From contig NZ_WUMV01000003.1 in assembly GCF_009826895.1 (NCBI RefSeq), positions 885,501-949,500 of the forward strand: a DNA stretch of 64,000 nt. Reading direction: 5' to 3'. The DNA comes from Stappia sediminis. GTDB lineage: Bacteria; Pseudomonadota; Alphaproteobacteria; Rhizobiales; Stappiaceae. Shown here piece by piece: positions 36,525 to 45,568 of the stretch. The position numbers and the translations under genes were made by a program. Each line of letters opens with the position of its first letter. Positions within the stretch are counted from its first letter, which is position 1. The notes beneath the pieces are model-generated. The model had not been told where the DNA came from and did not search any database. It worked only from the letters and a program-made list of their open reading frames with translations.

Positions 36525-37637
36525 ATGGATTGGTCGCGCCAGCAGGAAGAAGCCCTGGATGAGACCGCGCGCTGGCTGAAACGGGGTGACACGCAGGTTT
36601 TCCGCCTCTTCGGCTATGCCGGAACGGGCAAGACGACGCTCGCCCGCCACCTGGCCGAAGGCATGGATGGGAGCGTGGCTTTCGGCGCCTTCACCGGCAA
36701 GGCCGCGCATGTGCTGCGCCAGAAGGGTTGCACGGATGCCTCGACCATCCACGCGATGATCTATCGTCCGCGTGGTCGAAAGGAAGATGACGACGACGAG
36801 GATTCCGGGCCGACCTTTTCCCTGAACCGGGAAAGCGTTGCCGCGAAGTCCGATCTCATCGTCATCGACGAATGCTCCATGGTGGATGAGGACCTTGGCC
36901 GCGATCTGCTGTCGTTCGGCAAGCCGGTACTGGTTCTGGGCGATCCGGCGCAGCTCCCCCCGGTCAAGGGCGGCGGTTATTTTACCGAAGCGGAACCCGA
37001 CGTGATGCTGACGGAAGTTCACCGACAGGCGCGTGATAATCCGATCGTGCGAATGTCCATGACCATCCGCGAGGGCGGCACGCTCGATTACGGAGCTTAC
37101 GGCGAAAGCCGCATCATTCCGCGCAAGGAGATCGACGCAGAGACGATCCTTGCGTCCGACCAGGTTCTCGTCGGAACGAACCGCACGCGCAGGCTCTATA
37201 ATGCCCGCATCCGTCAGTTGAAGGGCTTCACGACGCCTATGCCCGCGGTCGGCGACAAGTTGGTGTGCCTGAGAAACGACAAGGCCAAGGGCTTGCTGAA
37301 CGGCGGCTTGTGGACGGTTACGCGCCTTCGCGCCTCCAAGGGCAATACCCTGCGCTTCGACATCAAGCCGGAAGACGATACGGGCTCAAAGTCGGACACC
37401 AAGGTCAAGGTTCTGCCGGCGATGTTCGAGGAAGGCGGCGACCAGATTCCCTATGCCATCCGCCGCCGGGCGGATGAGTTCGACTATGGATACGCGCTCA
37501 CCGTCCACAAGGCGCAAGGTTCGCAATGGGATCAGGTGGTGCTGTTCGATGAAAGCTACGCCTTCCGTGAGCATCGCGAGCGCTGGCTCTATACGGCGGT
37601 GACGCGGGCGGCGGAAAGCATCGTCGTCGTGCGGTGA
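36525..37637 (+). CDS. RecD-like superfamily 1B ATP-dependent DNA helicase
   Basis: 370 residues, about half of a RecD2. Walker A GYAGTGKTTLA (residues 30-40), motif Ia AFTGKAAHVLRQKG, Walker B LIVIDECSMVDE, motif III VLGDPAQLPPV, then the SF1B C-terminal motifs YALTVHKAQGSQWDQVV and WLYTAVTRAAESI. It is a stand-alone compact helicase core without RecBC partners nearby, with an acidic insert (EDDDDEDSG, about 87-95). The start is the ATG at 36525 with AGGA upstream, although the frame opens at 36399. Its role, repair or mobile-DNA handling, is not known. Confidence 0.82.
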   Translation: MDWSRQQEEALDETARWLKRGDTQVFRLFGYAGTGKTTLARHLAEGMDGSVAFGAFTGKAAHVLRQKGCTDASTIHAMIYRPRGRKEDDDDEDSGPTFSLNRESVAAKSDLIVIDECSMVDEDLGRDLLSFGKPVLVLGDPAQLPPVKGGGYFTEAEPDVMLTEVHRQARDNPIVRMSMTIREGGTLDYGAYGESRIIPRKEIDAETILASDQVLVGTNRTRRLYNARIRQLKGFTTPMPAVGDKLVCLRNDKAKGLLNGGLWTVTRLRASKGNTLRFDIKPEDDTGSKSDTKVKVLPAMFEEGGDQIPYAIRRRADEFDYGYALTVHKAQGSQWDQVVLFDESYAFREHRERWLYTAVTRAAESIVVVR

Positions 37638-37763
37638 AGCGCAGTCGTTTCATCGTGTTGTGAGCATCTTTCCTTTCGCCCTTTTTCCGCCGCGCCGGCA
37701 GGCGTATCTTCCCGCTCTTCAAGAACGGTTTATGCTGCCATCCGCCGAATTTCAGAGCCTCAG

Positions 37764-40187
37764 ATGACCGATATCGATAGTTTCGCCTCCCAGCCTTCGC
37801 CCTCGCCCAAGGCTTCCGCTCTTCCGCCCGAGGTGGCGCTTCGCATCGCAAGGCGCATCGCGGATGAAATCGGCTGCAAACCGGCACAGGTTTCCGCCAC
37901 AGTTCAGCTTCTCGACGAAGGCTCGACCGTGCCCTTCGTCGCGCGCTACCGGAAGGAAGCGACAGGCGGGCTCGATGACACGCAACTCCGGATGCTGGAA
38001 GAGCGGCTGATCTATCTTCGCGAGATGGAGGATCGCCGGACCGCGATCCTCAAATCCATCGAGGAGCAGGGCAAGCTCGACGACGATCTTGCGGGAAAGA
38101 TCGCTTCCGCCGACACGAAGGCCGCACTTGAGGACCTCTATCTGCCCTTCCGCAAGAAGCGGCGCACGAAAGCGCAGATTGCGCGCGAGGCCGGGCTGGA
38201 GCCGCTCGCCGATATGCTCCTCGCCGATCCGTCGATTAATCCTGAGAAATCCGCGGAGGCATTTCTCGACGCGGAAAAGGGATTTCCGGACGCCAAAAGT
38301 TCCCTCGACGGCGCGCGCCAGATCCTCATGGAGCGTTTTGCCGAAGATGCCGCCCTTGTCGGCCGCTTGCGGGAATATCTTCTGAAGAAAGCGGTGGTCC
38401 GTTCCCGCGTGGTCGAAGGCCAGGAGGAGGCGGGTGCGAAATTCTCCGACTACTTCGCTTACGAAGAAAAATGGTCGGATATCCCCTCGCACCGGGCGCT
38501 GGCGCTCCTGAGGGGGCGGAACGAGGGCATGCTGGCGCTTGAGCTCGTGGCCGATGCCGACGATCCGTCGCCGGTCAAGCCGGCCGAGCGCATGGTGATG
38601 GAGGCGACCGGGATCGAGGATCGGGGCCGGGCGGCCGACAAATGGCTCGGCGATGTCGCCCGTTTCGCCTGGCGGGTGAAGATCGCGCTGCATCTCGAAC
38701 TCGAACTCATGAACATGCTGCGCGAGCGCTCTGAAGAAGAGGCGATCAAGGTTTTCGCGCGAAATCTGAAGGATTTGCTGCTTGCCGCACCTGCCGGCGC
38801 CAAGGCAGTGCTCGGCCTCGATCCGGGTGTCAGGACGGGCGTGAAGGTCGCAGCCGTCGACGCCACCGGCAAGCTTGTCGATACCGCGACGATCTATCCT
38901 TTCCAGCCGAAGAACGACGTCATGGGTTCGCTCGCCGTGCTGAAGGCGCTGGTGGCGAAGCACAGGGTCGGGCTGATTGCCATCGGCAACGGCACGGCAA
39001 GCCGCGAGACGGACAAGCTCGCCGCCGACCTTTTGAAGGAAATCCCGGCGGATCAACGCCCCGTCAAGGTCATCGTCAACGAGGCGGGCGCTTCCGTCTA
39101 TTCGGCAAGTGCCTTGGCGGCAAAGGAAATGCCGGATGTCGACGTTTCGCTGAGGGGCGCGGCGTCGATCGCGCGGCGGCTTCAGGATCCGCTTGCCGAA
39201 CTCGTGAAGATCGAGCCGAAGTCCATCGGCGTCGGCCAATACCAGCACGACGTCAACCAGACGAAGCTCGCCCGTTCGCTCGATGCCGTCGTCGAAGACG
39301 CGGTGAATGCCGTCGGCGTCGATCTCAACACGGCATCCGCAGCGCTTCTGTCGCGGATTTCAGGGCTGTCGGAAACGCTTGCCGGCGCCATCGTCACCCG
39401 CCGCGACGAGGTGGGCGCGTTCCGCTCGCGTAAAGAGCTTCTGGCGGTGCCGCGCCTTGGGCCCAAGGCGTTCGAGCAATGCGCCGGCTTCCTGCGGATC
39501 GTGGGCGGCGACAACCCGCTCGATCAATCATCCGTTCACCCGGAGGCCTACCCTGTTGCCGAGCGGATCGTGAAGGCTTGCGGGCGACCGCTGAAGGACG
39601 TGATGGGCAATGCATCTGTTCTGAAGGCGCTTGATCCGCAAGAATTCACCGACGACAAATTCGGCCTGCCGACGGTGAAGGACATTCTGACGGAACTGGA
39701 AAAACCGGGCCGCGACCCGAGGCCCGAATTCAAGACCGCGACCTTCCAGGAAGGCGTGGAGACGATGGCGGATCTGAAGCCCGGCATGGCGCTGGAAGGG
39801 ACGGTCACCAATGTCACCAACTTCGGCGCATTCGTCGATATCGGCGTCCATCAGGACGGGCTGGTCCATGTCTCGCAGCTTGCCGACCGTTTCATCTCCG
39901 ACCCGCATACGGTCGTGAAGGCGGGCGATATCGTGCGCGTACGGGTGATGGAGGTCGACATCAAACGCAAGCGCATCGGCCTTTCCATGAAAAAGGACGG
40001 CGGCGAGGCGCGCGGACGCGAGCGGGGCGAAACGCCACCGCCCAGAAACAACGCCCCGCGTGGCAAACCGCAGGGCGGCAAACCGCAGGGCGCCAAGTCT
40101 CAAGGCGGGGGCAACCGGCGCGATACGCCGCAGGGCGACGGCGCGATGGCAGCCGCCCTTGCAGCGGCGATGAAACGGAAGAAGTAG
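37764..40187 (+). CDS. tex: Tex family RNA-binding transcription accessory protein
   Basis: 807 residues. N-terminal Tex helical domain ([21 protein letters not shown]), a YqgF-like RNase H fold ([22 protein letters not shown]), helix-hairpin-helix motifs ([40 protein letters not shown]), and an S1 domain from about 668 ([28 protein letters not shown]). The tail after about 740 is a low-complexity Arg/Gly/Pro/Gln run with repeated GGKPQ units. Tex binds nucleic acid and affects transcription; the exact job is unsettled. Confidence 0.94.
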   Translation: MTDIDSFASQPSPSPKASALPPEVALRIARRIADEIGCKPAQVSATVQLLDEGSTVPFVARYRKEATGGLDDTQLRMLEERLIYLREMEDRRTAILKSIEEQGKLDDDLAGKIASADTKAALEDLYLPFRKKRRTKAQIAREAGLEPLADMLLADPSINPEKSAEAFLDAEKGFPDAKSSLDGARQILMERFAEDAALVGRLREYLLKKAVVRSRVVEGQEEAGAKFSDYFAYEEKWSDIPSHRALALLRGRNEGMLALELVADADDPSPVKPAERMVMEATGIEDRGRAADKWLGDVARFAWRVKIALHLELELMNMLRERSEEEAIKVFARNLKDLLLAAPAGAKAVLGLDPGVRTGVKVAAVDATGKLVDTATIYPFQPKNDVMGSLAVLKALVAKHRVGLIAIGNGTASRETDKLAADLLKEIPADQRPVKVIVNEAGASVYSASALAAKEMPDVDVSLRGAASIARRLQDPLAELVKIEPKSIGVGQYQHDVNQTKLARSLDAVVEDAVNAVGVDLNTASAALLSRISGLSETLAGAIVTRRDEVGAFRSRKELLAVPRLGPKAFEQCAGFLRIVGGDNPLDQSSVHPEAYPVAERIVKACGRPLKDVMGNASVLKALDPQEFTDDKFGLPTVKDILTELEKPGRDPRPEFKTATFQEGVETMADLKPGMALEGTVTNVTNFGAFVDIGVHQDGLVHVSQLADRFISDPHTVVKAGDIVRVRVMEVDIKRKRIGLSMKKDGGEARGRERGETPPPRNNAPRGKPQGGKPQGAKSQGGGNRRDTPQGDGAMAAALAAAMKRKK

Positions 40188-40215
40188 AGCGAGGGCGCAA
40201 ACCAAATTCGGTTAT

Positions 40216-40256
40216 CACCCTCACCCCAGCCCTCTCCCTTCGAGGGAGAGGGGGCG
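40216..40256. repeat. REP-like palindromic element, copy A (short form)
   Basis: Consists of CACCCTCACCCCAG followed by a near-perfect palindrome CCCTCTCCC-ttcga-GGGAGAGGG and a GCG end. The same element recurs in the 40.3 and 52 kb gaps. Confidence 0.8.
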
Positions 40257-40343
40257 AATACGGCACGTTCAGCACCGGATACCAAACGTTTTGGCAATCA
40301 AGGAATGCCTTGAGATCCGCCAAGTATATGCCACATCTCTCAT

Positions 40344-40394
40344 CACCTCTCCCTCGAAGGGAGAGGGAAGGCGCGCATGCGCCGGGTGAGGGTG
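40344..40394. repeat. REP-like palindromic element, copy B (long form, inverted to A)
   Basis: Same CTCTCCC-tcgaa-GGGAGAG palindrome as copy A but in reverse orientation, and with an extra nested palindrome GGCGCGCATGCGCC between the palindrome and the GGGTGAGGGTG tail. Copies A and B face each other across about 90 bases after tex; read-through RNA could fold them into one large structure that may serve as a terminator. Confidence 0.8.
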
Positions 40395-40582
40395 AAGAGT
40401 GTGCCCAAGTCGGTTGTAAACGGGGTTTTTCCATTCAGCTCCACTTTTAGTGACATGACAGAGTTCGATTACCCCTTGAAATTATCCCCCCGCAGTTGCT
40501 TCCATGCGAACCTCACGAAAATTACGGTGCGGATGATGCCGCGTCGGCCATAATTGGATCGGTCGATCCAGGAGCCTGTCTT

Positions 40583-41920
40583 ATGTCCCATATCTTCCCC
40601 CGCCACACCGCCATGCGCCCGCCGCGCGCCAAAAAGGGCGACGGTTGCTACATCGTCGACGAGACCGGAAAGCGCTATTTCGATGCCGGCGGGGCGGCGA
40701 TCGACTGTCTCGGGCATTCCGACGAGAAGGTGACGAAAGCGATCAAGGATCAGCTCGACAAGATCGCCTTCGCCCATACCGGTTTCTTCACGAGCGATTC
40801 CGCGGAAGCGCTGGCCGACAGGTTGGCGGAATTCGCGCCGGGCGATCTCGACAGGGTCTATCTCGTCTCCGGCGGCTCGGAAGCGACGGAAGCGGCGATC
40901 AAGCTTGCCCGCCAGTATCACCTGGAGCGGGGCGAGGGAAAACGCGCGCGCATCATCGCCCGCCTGCAGAGCTATCATGGCAATACGCTCGGCGCTTTGT
41001 CCGCCGGGGGAAACATGTGGCGGCGCGAGCCCTTCGGCCCGCTTCTGGTGGAGATGTCGCACATCGACCCATGCTACGCCTATCGCGGCCAGCGGGATGG
41101 TGAAAGCCTGGAGGACTACGGCCTGCGCGTCGCCAATGCGCTGGAAGCTGAAATCCTGAAACAGGGGCCGGATACGGTCGCGGCCTTCATTGCCGAACCT
41201 GTGGTTGGCGCGACCATGGGCGCGGTTACCGCCGTTCCGGGGTATTTCAAGCGCATCCGTGAGATCTGCGACAAATACGGCGTGCTGCTGATTCTCGACG
41301 AAGTGATGTGCGGCATGGGCCGCACGGGCTATCTCTATGCCTGCGAGGCGGACGGGATCGCGCCGGATATTCTTTGCATCGCCAAGGGATTGGGTGCCGG
41401 TTATCAGCCGATCGGCGCAATGCTCTGCACGAAACAGATCTACGAGACGATCGAGGAAGGTACGGGCTTCTTCCAGCACGGCCACAGCTATATCGGGCAC
41501 CCGACGGCTGCCGCCGCCGGTGGGGCGGTGCTCTCGCGCCTTGTCGATGACGGGCTTCTGGAGCGGTGCCGCGAGATGGGCGGCAAGCTGGAAACTGCCC
41601 TTCAAGAGCGCTTCGGCCAGAATCCGCACGTCGGCGATCTGCGCGGGCGCGGGCTTTTCCGGGGTATCGAACTGGTCGCCGACCGAGAGACGAAGGAACC
41701 CTTCGACCCCTCGCTCAAGATCAACGCCGCGATCAAGAAAGCGGCGTTCGCGCGCGGCCTCATGTGCTACCCGTTCGGCGGAACGATCGATGGAAAGCGT
41801 GGCGATCATATCCTCGTCGCGCCGCCCTTCATCATCGAGGATTCCCACGTTGATGAAATCGTCGACACGCTCGACGGCGCTATCAAGGATGCGCTTGGTG
41901 CGCAGGGAATCGCGGCCTGA
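40583..41920 (+). CDS. Class III pyridoxal-phosphate aminotransferase
   Basis: 445 residues. PLP lysine is Lys268 in LCIAKGLGAGYQPIGAM; the ring-nitrogen Asp239 is in LLILDEVMCGMGRTG; SGGSEATEAAIKLAR binds phosphate. This fold includes omega-amino acid:pyruvate and 4-aminobutyrate aminotransferases; the donor amine cannot be told from sequence. The ATG at 40583 is chosen for AGGAG at 40570. It stands alone, between the REP-like repeats and a toxin-antitoxin pair. Confidence 0.88.
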   Translation: MSHIFPRHTAMRPPRAKKGDGCYIVDETGKRYFDAGGAAIDCLGHSDEKVTKAIKDQLDKIAFAHTGFFTSDSAEALADRLAEFAPGDLDRVYLVSGGSEATEAAIKLARQYHLERGEGKRARIIARLQSYHGNTLGALSAGGNMWRREPFGPLLVEMSHIDPCYAYRGQRDGESLEDYGLRVANALEAEILKQGPDTVAAFIAEPVVGATMGAVTAVPGYFKRIREICDKYGVLLILDEVMCGMGRTGYLYACEADGIAPDILCIAKGLGAGYQPIGAMLCTKQIYETIEEGTGFFQHGHSYIGHPTAAAAGGAVLSRLVDDGLLERCREMGGKLETALQERFGQNPHVGDLRGRGLFRGIELVADRETKEPFDPSLKINAAIKKAAFARGLMCYPFGGTIDGKRGDHILVAPPFIIEDSHVDEIVDTLDGAIKDALGAQGIAA

Positions 41921-41949
41921 GCGGGCTTTCGCTAAGGGGAAATATGAAA

Positions 41950-41991
41950 TATGCCATATCTGGCTTGATTTTCTAAGCCAGATATGGCATA
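41950..41991. promoter_or_regulatory. 17-bp inverted repeat upstream of the toxin-antitoxin pair (operator)
   Basis: TATGCCATATCTGGCTT (41950-41966) is matched perfectly by its inverse at 41975-41991 across an 8-base spacer. Each arm also holds a GCCA-tatc-TGGC quasi-palindrome, so two antitoxin dimers could bind side by side. No T-run follows, which argues against a terminator. Confidence 0.75.
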
Positions 41992-42033
41992 GTCTTTAAC
42001 ATTGGAAGATAAAGAATTTCGAGGGCCAAGTTA

Positions 42034-42414
42034 TTGAGGCGTAAGCCGGTTATCTGGGTGGGGGAGAGCCAGAAAACGATCAGAGCATTTCCCGAGGATG
42101 TGAAGCGTGAGATAGGATTTGCTCATCAGTCCCAAGAAGGAGGAAAGGCGATATCCGCTACCCCTATGGTTGGATTCGGAGGGGCGGGAGTATTGGAGAT
42201 CGTCGCCGACTACAGGACGGACACTTACCGTTCCGTCTATACCGTGAAATTCGGGGACATCGTTTATGTGCTCCACGCGTTTCAGAAAAAGTCGAAGAGC
42301 GGCATCAGCACGCCAAAGAAAGAACTCGATCTCATCAAAGCTCGTTTAAGGAAGGCTGAAAACCATTATCGAAACTCCTTGAATAATGCTGCTGACAAGG
42401 AAGAGGGCATATGA
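42034..42414 (+). CDS. RelE/ParE-superfamily toxin (phage Gp49-like, HigB-type)
   Basis: 126 residues with the pattern KPVIWVGESQKTIRAFPEDVKREIGFAHQSQEGG, GVLEIVADYRTDTYRSVYTV, VYVLHAFQKKSKSGISTPKKELDLIKAR, which is the Gp49-like branch of RelE toxins that cut ribosome-bound mRNA. Start is TTG with GAGGG upstream, kept because it restores the family N-terminus. The gene precedes its antitoxin and overlaps it by four bases. Lower GC and looser codon use than its neighbours suggest recent arrival. Confidence 0.85.
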   Translation: MRRKPVIWVGESQKTIRAFPEDVKREIGFAHQSQEGGKAISATPMVGFGGAGVLEIVADYRTDTYRSVYTVKFGDIVYVLHAFQKKSKSGISTPKKELDLIKARLRKAENHYRNSLNNAADKEEGI

Positions 42415-42752
42415 GCGCGAAACCGGAAGACAGCATGACTGAAGAATTCACCGTCGGCAGCGGTGACGTGTTTGCCGATATTGGGGTTGAGCTCTCTGCG
42501 CAGGATGAGCTTAAGATCGGTATTGCTTCAGCCATCGCGCGTATCGTTCATGAGCGTGGTTTGACCCAAATGCAGGCTGCGCGTTTGGTCGGAACGGATC
42601 AGGCGAAAATGTCCGCTATCCTGCGCGGGAGCCTGAAAGGCTTTTCGATCGATCGGCTGGTGAGGATATTGGTCGAACTGGGAGCTGATCTCGATATCCG
42701 GATATCCGAAACGAAAGACCATGCTCGCGGCAAGATCCGCATCGGTGCATAA
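42411..42752 (+). CDS. XRE-family antitoxin (HigA-like)
   Basis: 113 residues. A helix-turn-helix (IASAIARIVHERGLTQMQAARLVGTDQAKMSAILRGSLKGFSIDRLVRILVELG) in the middle and a charged tail (DLDIRISETKDHARGKIRI), matching the antitoxins paired with Gp49-like toxins. It should neutralise the toxin and repress the pair through the 17-bp inverted repeat at 41950-41991. Confidence 0.86.
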   Translation: MSAKPEDSMTEEFTVGSGDVFADIGVELSAQDELKIGIASAIARIVHERGLTQMQAARLVGTDQAKMSAILRGSLKGFSIDRLVRILVELGADLDIRISETKDHARGKIRIGA

Positions 42753-42766
42753 TATCAAGCGATCGC

Positions 42767-44014
42767 CTAACCGCCCTTCGCTTTCCTCTGCTCAATCGCA
42801 CCCGAGGCTTCCAGCGCGATGATTTCCTCATCCGAAAGCCCGAGCACGCTCTTGAGAACCTCTTGCGTGTGCTGGCCGAGCGCGGGCGGGGCGGTGTCGC
42901 AGGAAACGGGCGTCTTCGAATAGCGGATCGGGTTTCTCACACCCGGTGCCGTGCCGCCGTCGATATGCGGCAAGTTGAGTTCAAGCTGCCGCGCCTTCAC
43001 CTGCGGGTTTTCGAAAACCTGGTCGATGGTGTTGATCGGCCCACAGGGAACGCCGACCGCTTCAAGCGCTGAAATCCAGTCGTCCGTCGTGCGACTCTCG
43101 ATAATTTCGGAAAGCATCGGCACGAGTTCCTCGCGGTGGTCGAGACGCTTCAGGTTTGTGCAATAGCGCTCGTCCTTCGCGATTTCCGGGCAGCCCGCCA
43201 CGTCGCAGAAACGGTCGAACTGCGTATCGTTGCCGACGGCAAGGATCATGTGCCCGTCCTTCGTGGCGAAGGCTTGATAGGGTACGATGCTCATATGAGC
43301 GTTGCCGTAGCGCTTCGGCACTTCGCGCGAGACGAGATAGCTTGTCGCCTGGTTGGCGAGCGTGGCGACCTGAACGTCCAAGAGCGCCATGTCGATATAC
43401 TGGCCTTCGCCGGTACGCTCCCGGTGCACGAGGGCACCGATCACGGCGATCGCCGAATAAAGCCCGGTCATGATGTCGGAGAGCGCGACGCCCGCCTTTT
43501 GCGGGCCGCCGCCCGGCTTGTCGTCGGCCTCGCCCGTGACCGACATCAGCCCGCCCATGGCCTGGATCATGAAATCGTAGCCGGCCCGGTTGGCGTATGG
43601 CCCGTTCTGGCCGAAACCGGTGATCGAGCAATAGATGAGGCCCGGATTGACGGATTTCAGGCTTTCATAGTCGAGGCCGTATTTCTTCAGGCCCCCGACC
43701 TTGTAGTTCTCGACGAGAACGTCGCAATTCTTCGCAAGCTCGACGACGAGCCTGCGGCCTTCCTCGCTGGCGATATCGACTGCAATCGACTTCTTGCCCC
43801 GGTTGGCGGAGAGGAAATAGGCGCTTTCGCCGGTGCGGTCACCGGCCGGGTCATGCAGGAAATAGGGACCCCAGTTACGGGTATCGTCGCCCGTTTTCGG
43901 CCGCTCTATCTTGATGACCTGCGCGCCCATGTCGGCGAATGTCTGGGTCGCCCAGGGGCCGGCGAGCACGCGGGAAAGATCGAGAACGCGGATATGCGAG
44001 AGCGGGCCGGGCAT
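42767..44014 (-). CDS. CaiB/BaiF family (class III) CoA-transferase
   Basis: 415 residues. Family blocks: IRVLDLSRVLAGPWATQTFADMGAQVIKIERP at the N-terminus, SAYFLSANRGKKSIAVDI, ENYKVGGLKKYGLDY, SITGFGQNGPY, and GVALSDIMTGLYSA with the probable nucleophile Asp180. These enzymes move CoA between organic acids. Substrates cannot be assigned. The gene is read towards the toxin-antitoxin pair and lies 72 bases after hutF on the same strand, without clear functional link to it. Confidence 0.88.
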   Translation of the reverse strand: MPGPLSHIRVLDLSRVLAGPWATQTFADMGAQVIKIERPKTGDDTRNWGPYFLHDPAGDRTGESAYFLSANRGKKSIAVDIASEEGRRLVVELAKNCDVLVENYKVGGLKKYGLDYESLKSVNPGLIYCSITGFGQNGPYANRAGYDFMIQAMGGLMSVTGEADDKPGGGPQKAGVALSDIMTGLYSAIAVIGALVHRERTGEGQYIDMALLDVQVATLANQATSYLVSREVPKRYGNAHMSIVPYQAFATKDGHMILAVGNDTQFDRFCDVAGCPEIAKDERYCTNLKRLDHREELVPMLSEIIESRTTDDWISALEAVGVPCGPINTIDQVFENPQVKARQLELNLPHIDGGTAPGVRNPIRYSKTPVSCDTAPPALGQHTQEVLKSVLGLSDEEIIALEASGAIEQRKAKGG

Positions 44015-44086
44015 TTCAGGTCCTTATGCGGAAACAGATTGTTCGTTCCGAATTTCTATCCGGCCCCGGTGCGCAATGCCAGAGCC

Positions 44087-45451
44087 TCAAAGGCTCTCGC
44101 GCAGCCGCTTCAGCACGACGCGCGCGCGCCCCTCTATCGCCTCGCGGCGGATGTGCCGCCCTCCCTGCACCATGTGGCGTCCGGCGGACCAGACATCGGT
44201 GATGAGGCTATCGTCGGCGGCGAAGATGAAGGCATCGACGATCGCATCGCCAGAAAGCCCGTCGAGTGCGAGATCGGTGGCATCGAGCGCTACGAGATCG
44301 GCAAGCTTTCCTTCAGCGATCTCACCGGAATCGCGCGCCAGAGCCTGCGCGCCACCTTTGGCAACGCGCTCCAGCAGAGTGCGGCCCACGGACTTTCCGC
44401 TTTCCGCCAGAACGGCGCGGGCGCGTTCGCCAAGGCGCTGCGAATATTCGAGCGTTCTGAGTTCTTCGGCCAAGCTGATGCGCACGTTTGAATCCGATCC
44501 TATGCCGAATGCGCCTCCGGATTCGAGGAAGGTCCTGCCGTTGAATATGCCGTCGCCGAGGTTGGATTCGGTTATCGGGCAGAGCCCCGTTACCGCGCCG
44601 CTTTCCGCCATGGCGCGGGTTTCATTGTCGCTCATGTGGGTTGCGTGGATCAGGCACCAGCGCTCGTCGACCGGCATGTTTTCAAGAAGCCAGGCGACGG
44701 GGCGCGCACCGTAGGCAGCTTCCACCGCCTCGACCTCCGCCGTCTGTTCGGCGATATGAATATGTACCGGGCCACCGTCGAGGAGGCCGCAGACGGCGGC
44801 GAGATCTTGCCGGGAAACAGCGCGCAGCGAGTGCGGGGCGACGCCGAGGCGGGCGTCGGCGGGCAGGCTGGAGAGCATTTCGCCGCAAATGCCGATCAGT
44901 CCGTCGAAACCGTCGAGAGAATTGCGAAAACGAAGCTGGCCGCCTTCAAGGGGGCGCCCGTCGACGCCGCCGCGCTCGTAAAGAACCGGCAGGTGAGTGA
45001 GGCCGATGCCCGTTTCGATAGTCGCCGCCATGATCCTGAGCGAGGTCTCGGCCGGATTGTCGTACGTGCCGCCGCCCGGCGCATTGTGGACGTAGTGGAA
45101 TTCGCCGACGGATGCGTAGCCTGCCTCCAGCATCTCCATCTGAACGAGGGCGGCGATCGCCTCCATGTCGTCGGGCGTCAGATGTTCCAGAAAGCGGTAC
45201 ATGAGCTCGCGCCACGTCCAGAAGCTGTCGCGCGCGCCTTCGCCGCGCCGCTCCGTCAGGCCTGCCAGCGCACGCTGGAAGGCGTGACTGTGAAGGTTGG
45301 CCGGTGCCGGCAAAAGCACGCCCACGCGGCGTGCGGGCGCCCTGTCCGGACCGTCGCCGATCCTGGAAATGCGCCCATCGGAGGCGATTTCGACCATGCA
45401 GTCGCGGGCCCAGCCGGATGGCAGCAGCGCGTGGTCGGCGTGAATCTTCAT
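44087..45451 (-). CDS. hutF: Formimidoylglutamate deiminase
   Basis: 454 residues, amidohydrolase fold. Metal ligands in NLHSHAFQRALAGLTERRG, the later His in VAPHSLRAV and VHIHIAEQ, and Asp in GSDSNVRIS. It converts N-formimino-L-glutamate to N-formyl-L-glutamate, the step that marks the five-step histidine route. The frame opens at 45523, but the ATG at 45451 gives the family N-terminus (MKIHADHALLPSGWA) and leaves the operator at 45511-45524 untouched. Divergent from hutIHGU. Confidence 0.93.
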   Translation of the reverse strand: MKIHADHALLPSGWARDCMVEIASDGRISRIGDGPDRAPARRVGVLLPAPANLHSHAFQRALAGLTERRGEGARDSFWTWRELMYRFLEHLTPDDMEAIAALVQMEMLEAGYASVGEFHYVHNAPGGGTYDNPAETSLRIMAATIETGIGLTHLPVLYERGGVDGRPLEGGQLRFRNSLDGFDGLIGICGEMLSSLPADARLGVAPHSLRAVSRQDLAAVCGLLDGGPVHIHIAEQTAEVEAVEAAYGARPVAWLLENMPVDERWCLIHATHMSDNETRAMAESGAVTGLCPITESNLGDGIFNGRTFLESGGAFGIGSDSNVRISLAEELRTLEYSQRLGERARAVLAESGKSVGRTLLERVAKGGAQALARDSGEIAEGKLADLVALDATDLALDGLSGDAIVDAFIFAADDSLITDVWSAGRHMVQGGRHIRREAIEGRARVVLKRLRESL

Positions 45452-45510
45452 GGCTTTTCGTCCCTCAACACGGTCCCACGATTGTGCGCCTATTCTTTGT
45501 GATTGACAAT

Positions 45511-45524
45511 TATGTATATACATA
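45511..45524. promoter_or_regulatory. HutC-type operator in the hutF-hutI gap
   Basis: TATGTATATACATA is a perfect 14-base palindrome of the TGTATATACA kind bound by the GntR/HutC family. TTGACA at 45503-45508 is a possible -35 for hutI, so a bound repressor would sit in the spacer. hutC itself is not in the window. Confidence 0.7.
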
Positions 45525-45568
45525 TTTTAGTCAGGGCACCACCCATTAGGGTTTGCCGGGAGGGGAAA

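Noticed and set aside
37752-39248. 498-residue minus-strand frame opposite tex
   Set aside because: Antisense shadow of tex, composition typical of reverse-read coding DNA.
40216-40394. Considered a CRISPR-like repeat pair
   Set aside because: Only two copies, inverted, of unequal length and palindromic; they match REP-type elements instead.
41950-41991. Considered as a terminator for the aminotransferase gene
   Set aside because: The hairpin is AT-rich with no T-run, and its place before a toxin-antitoxin pair fits an operator better.
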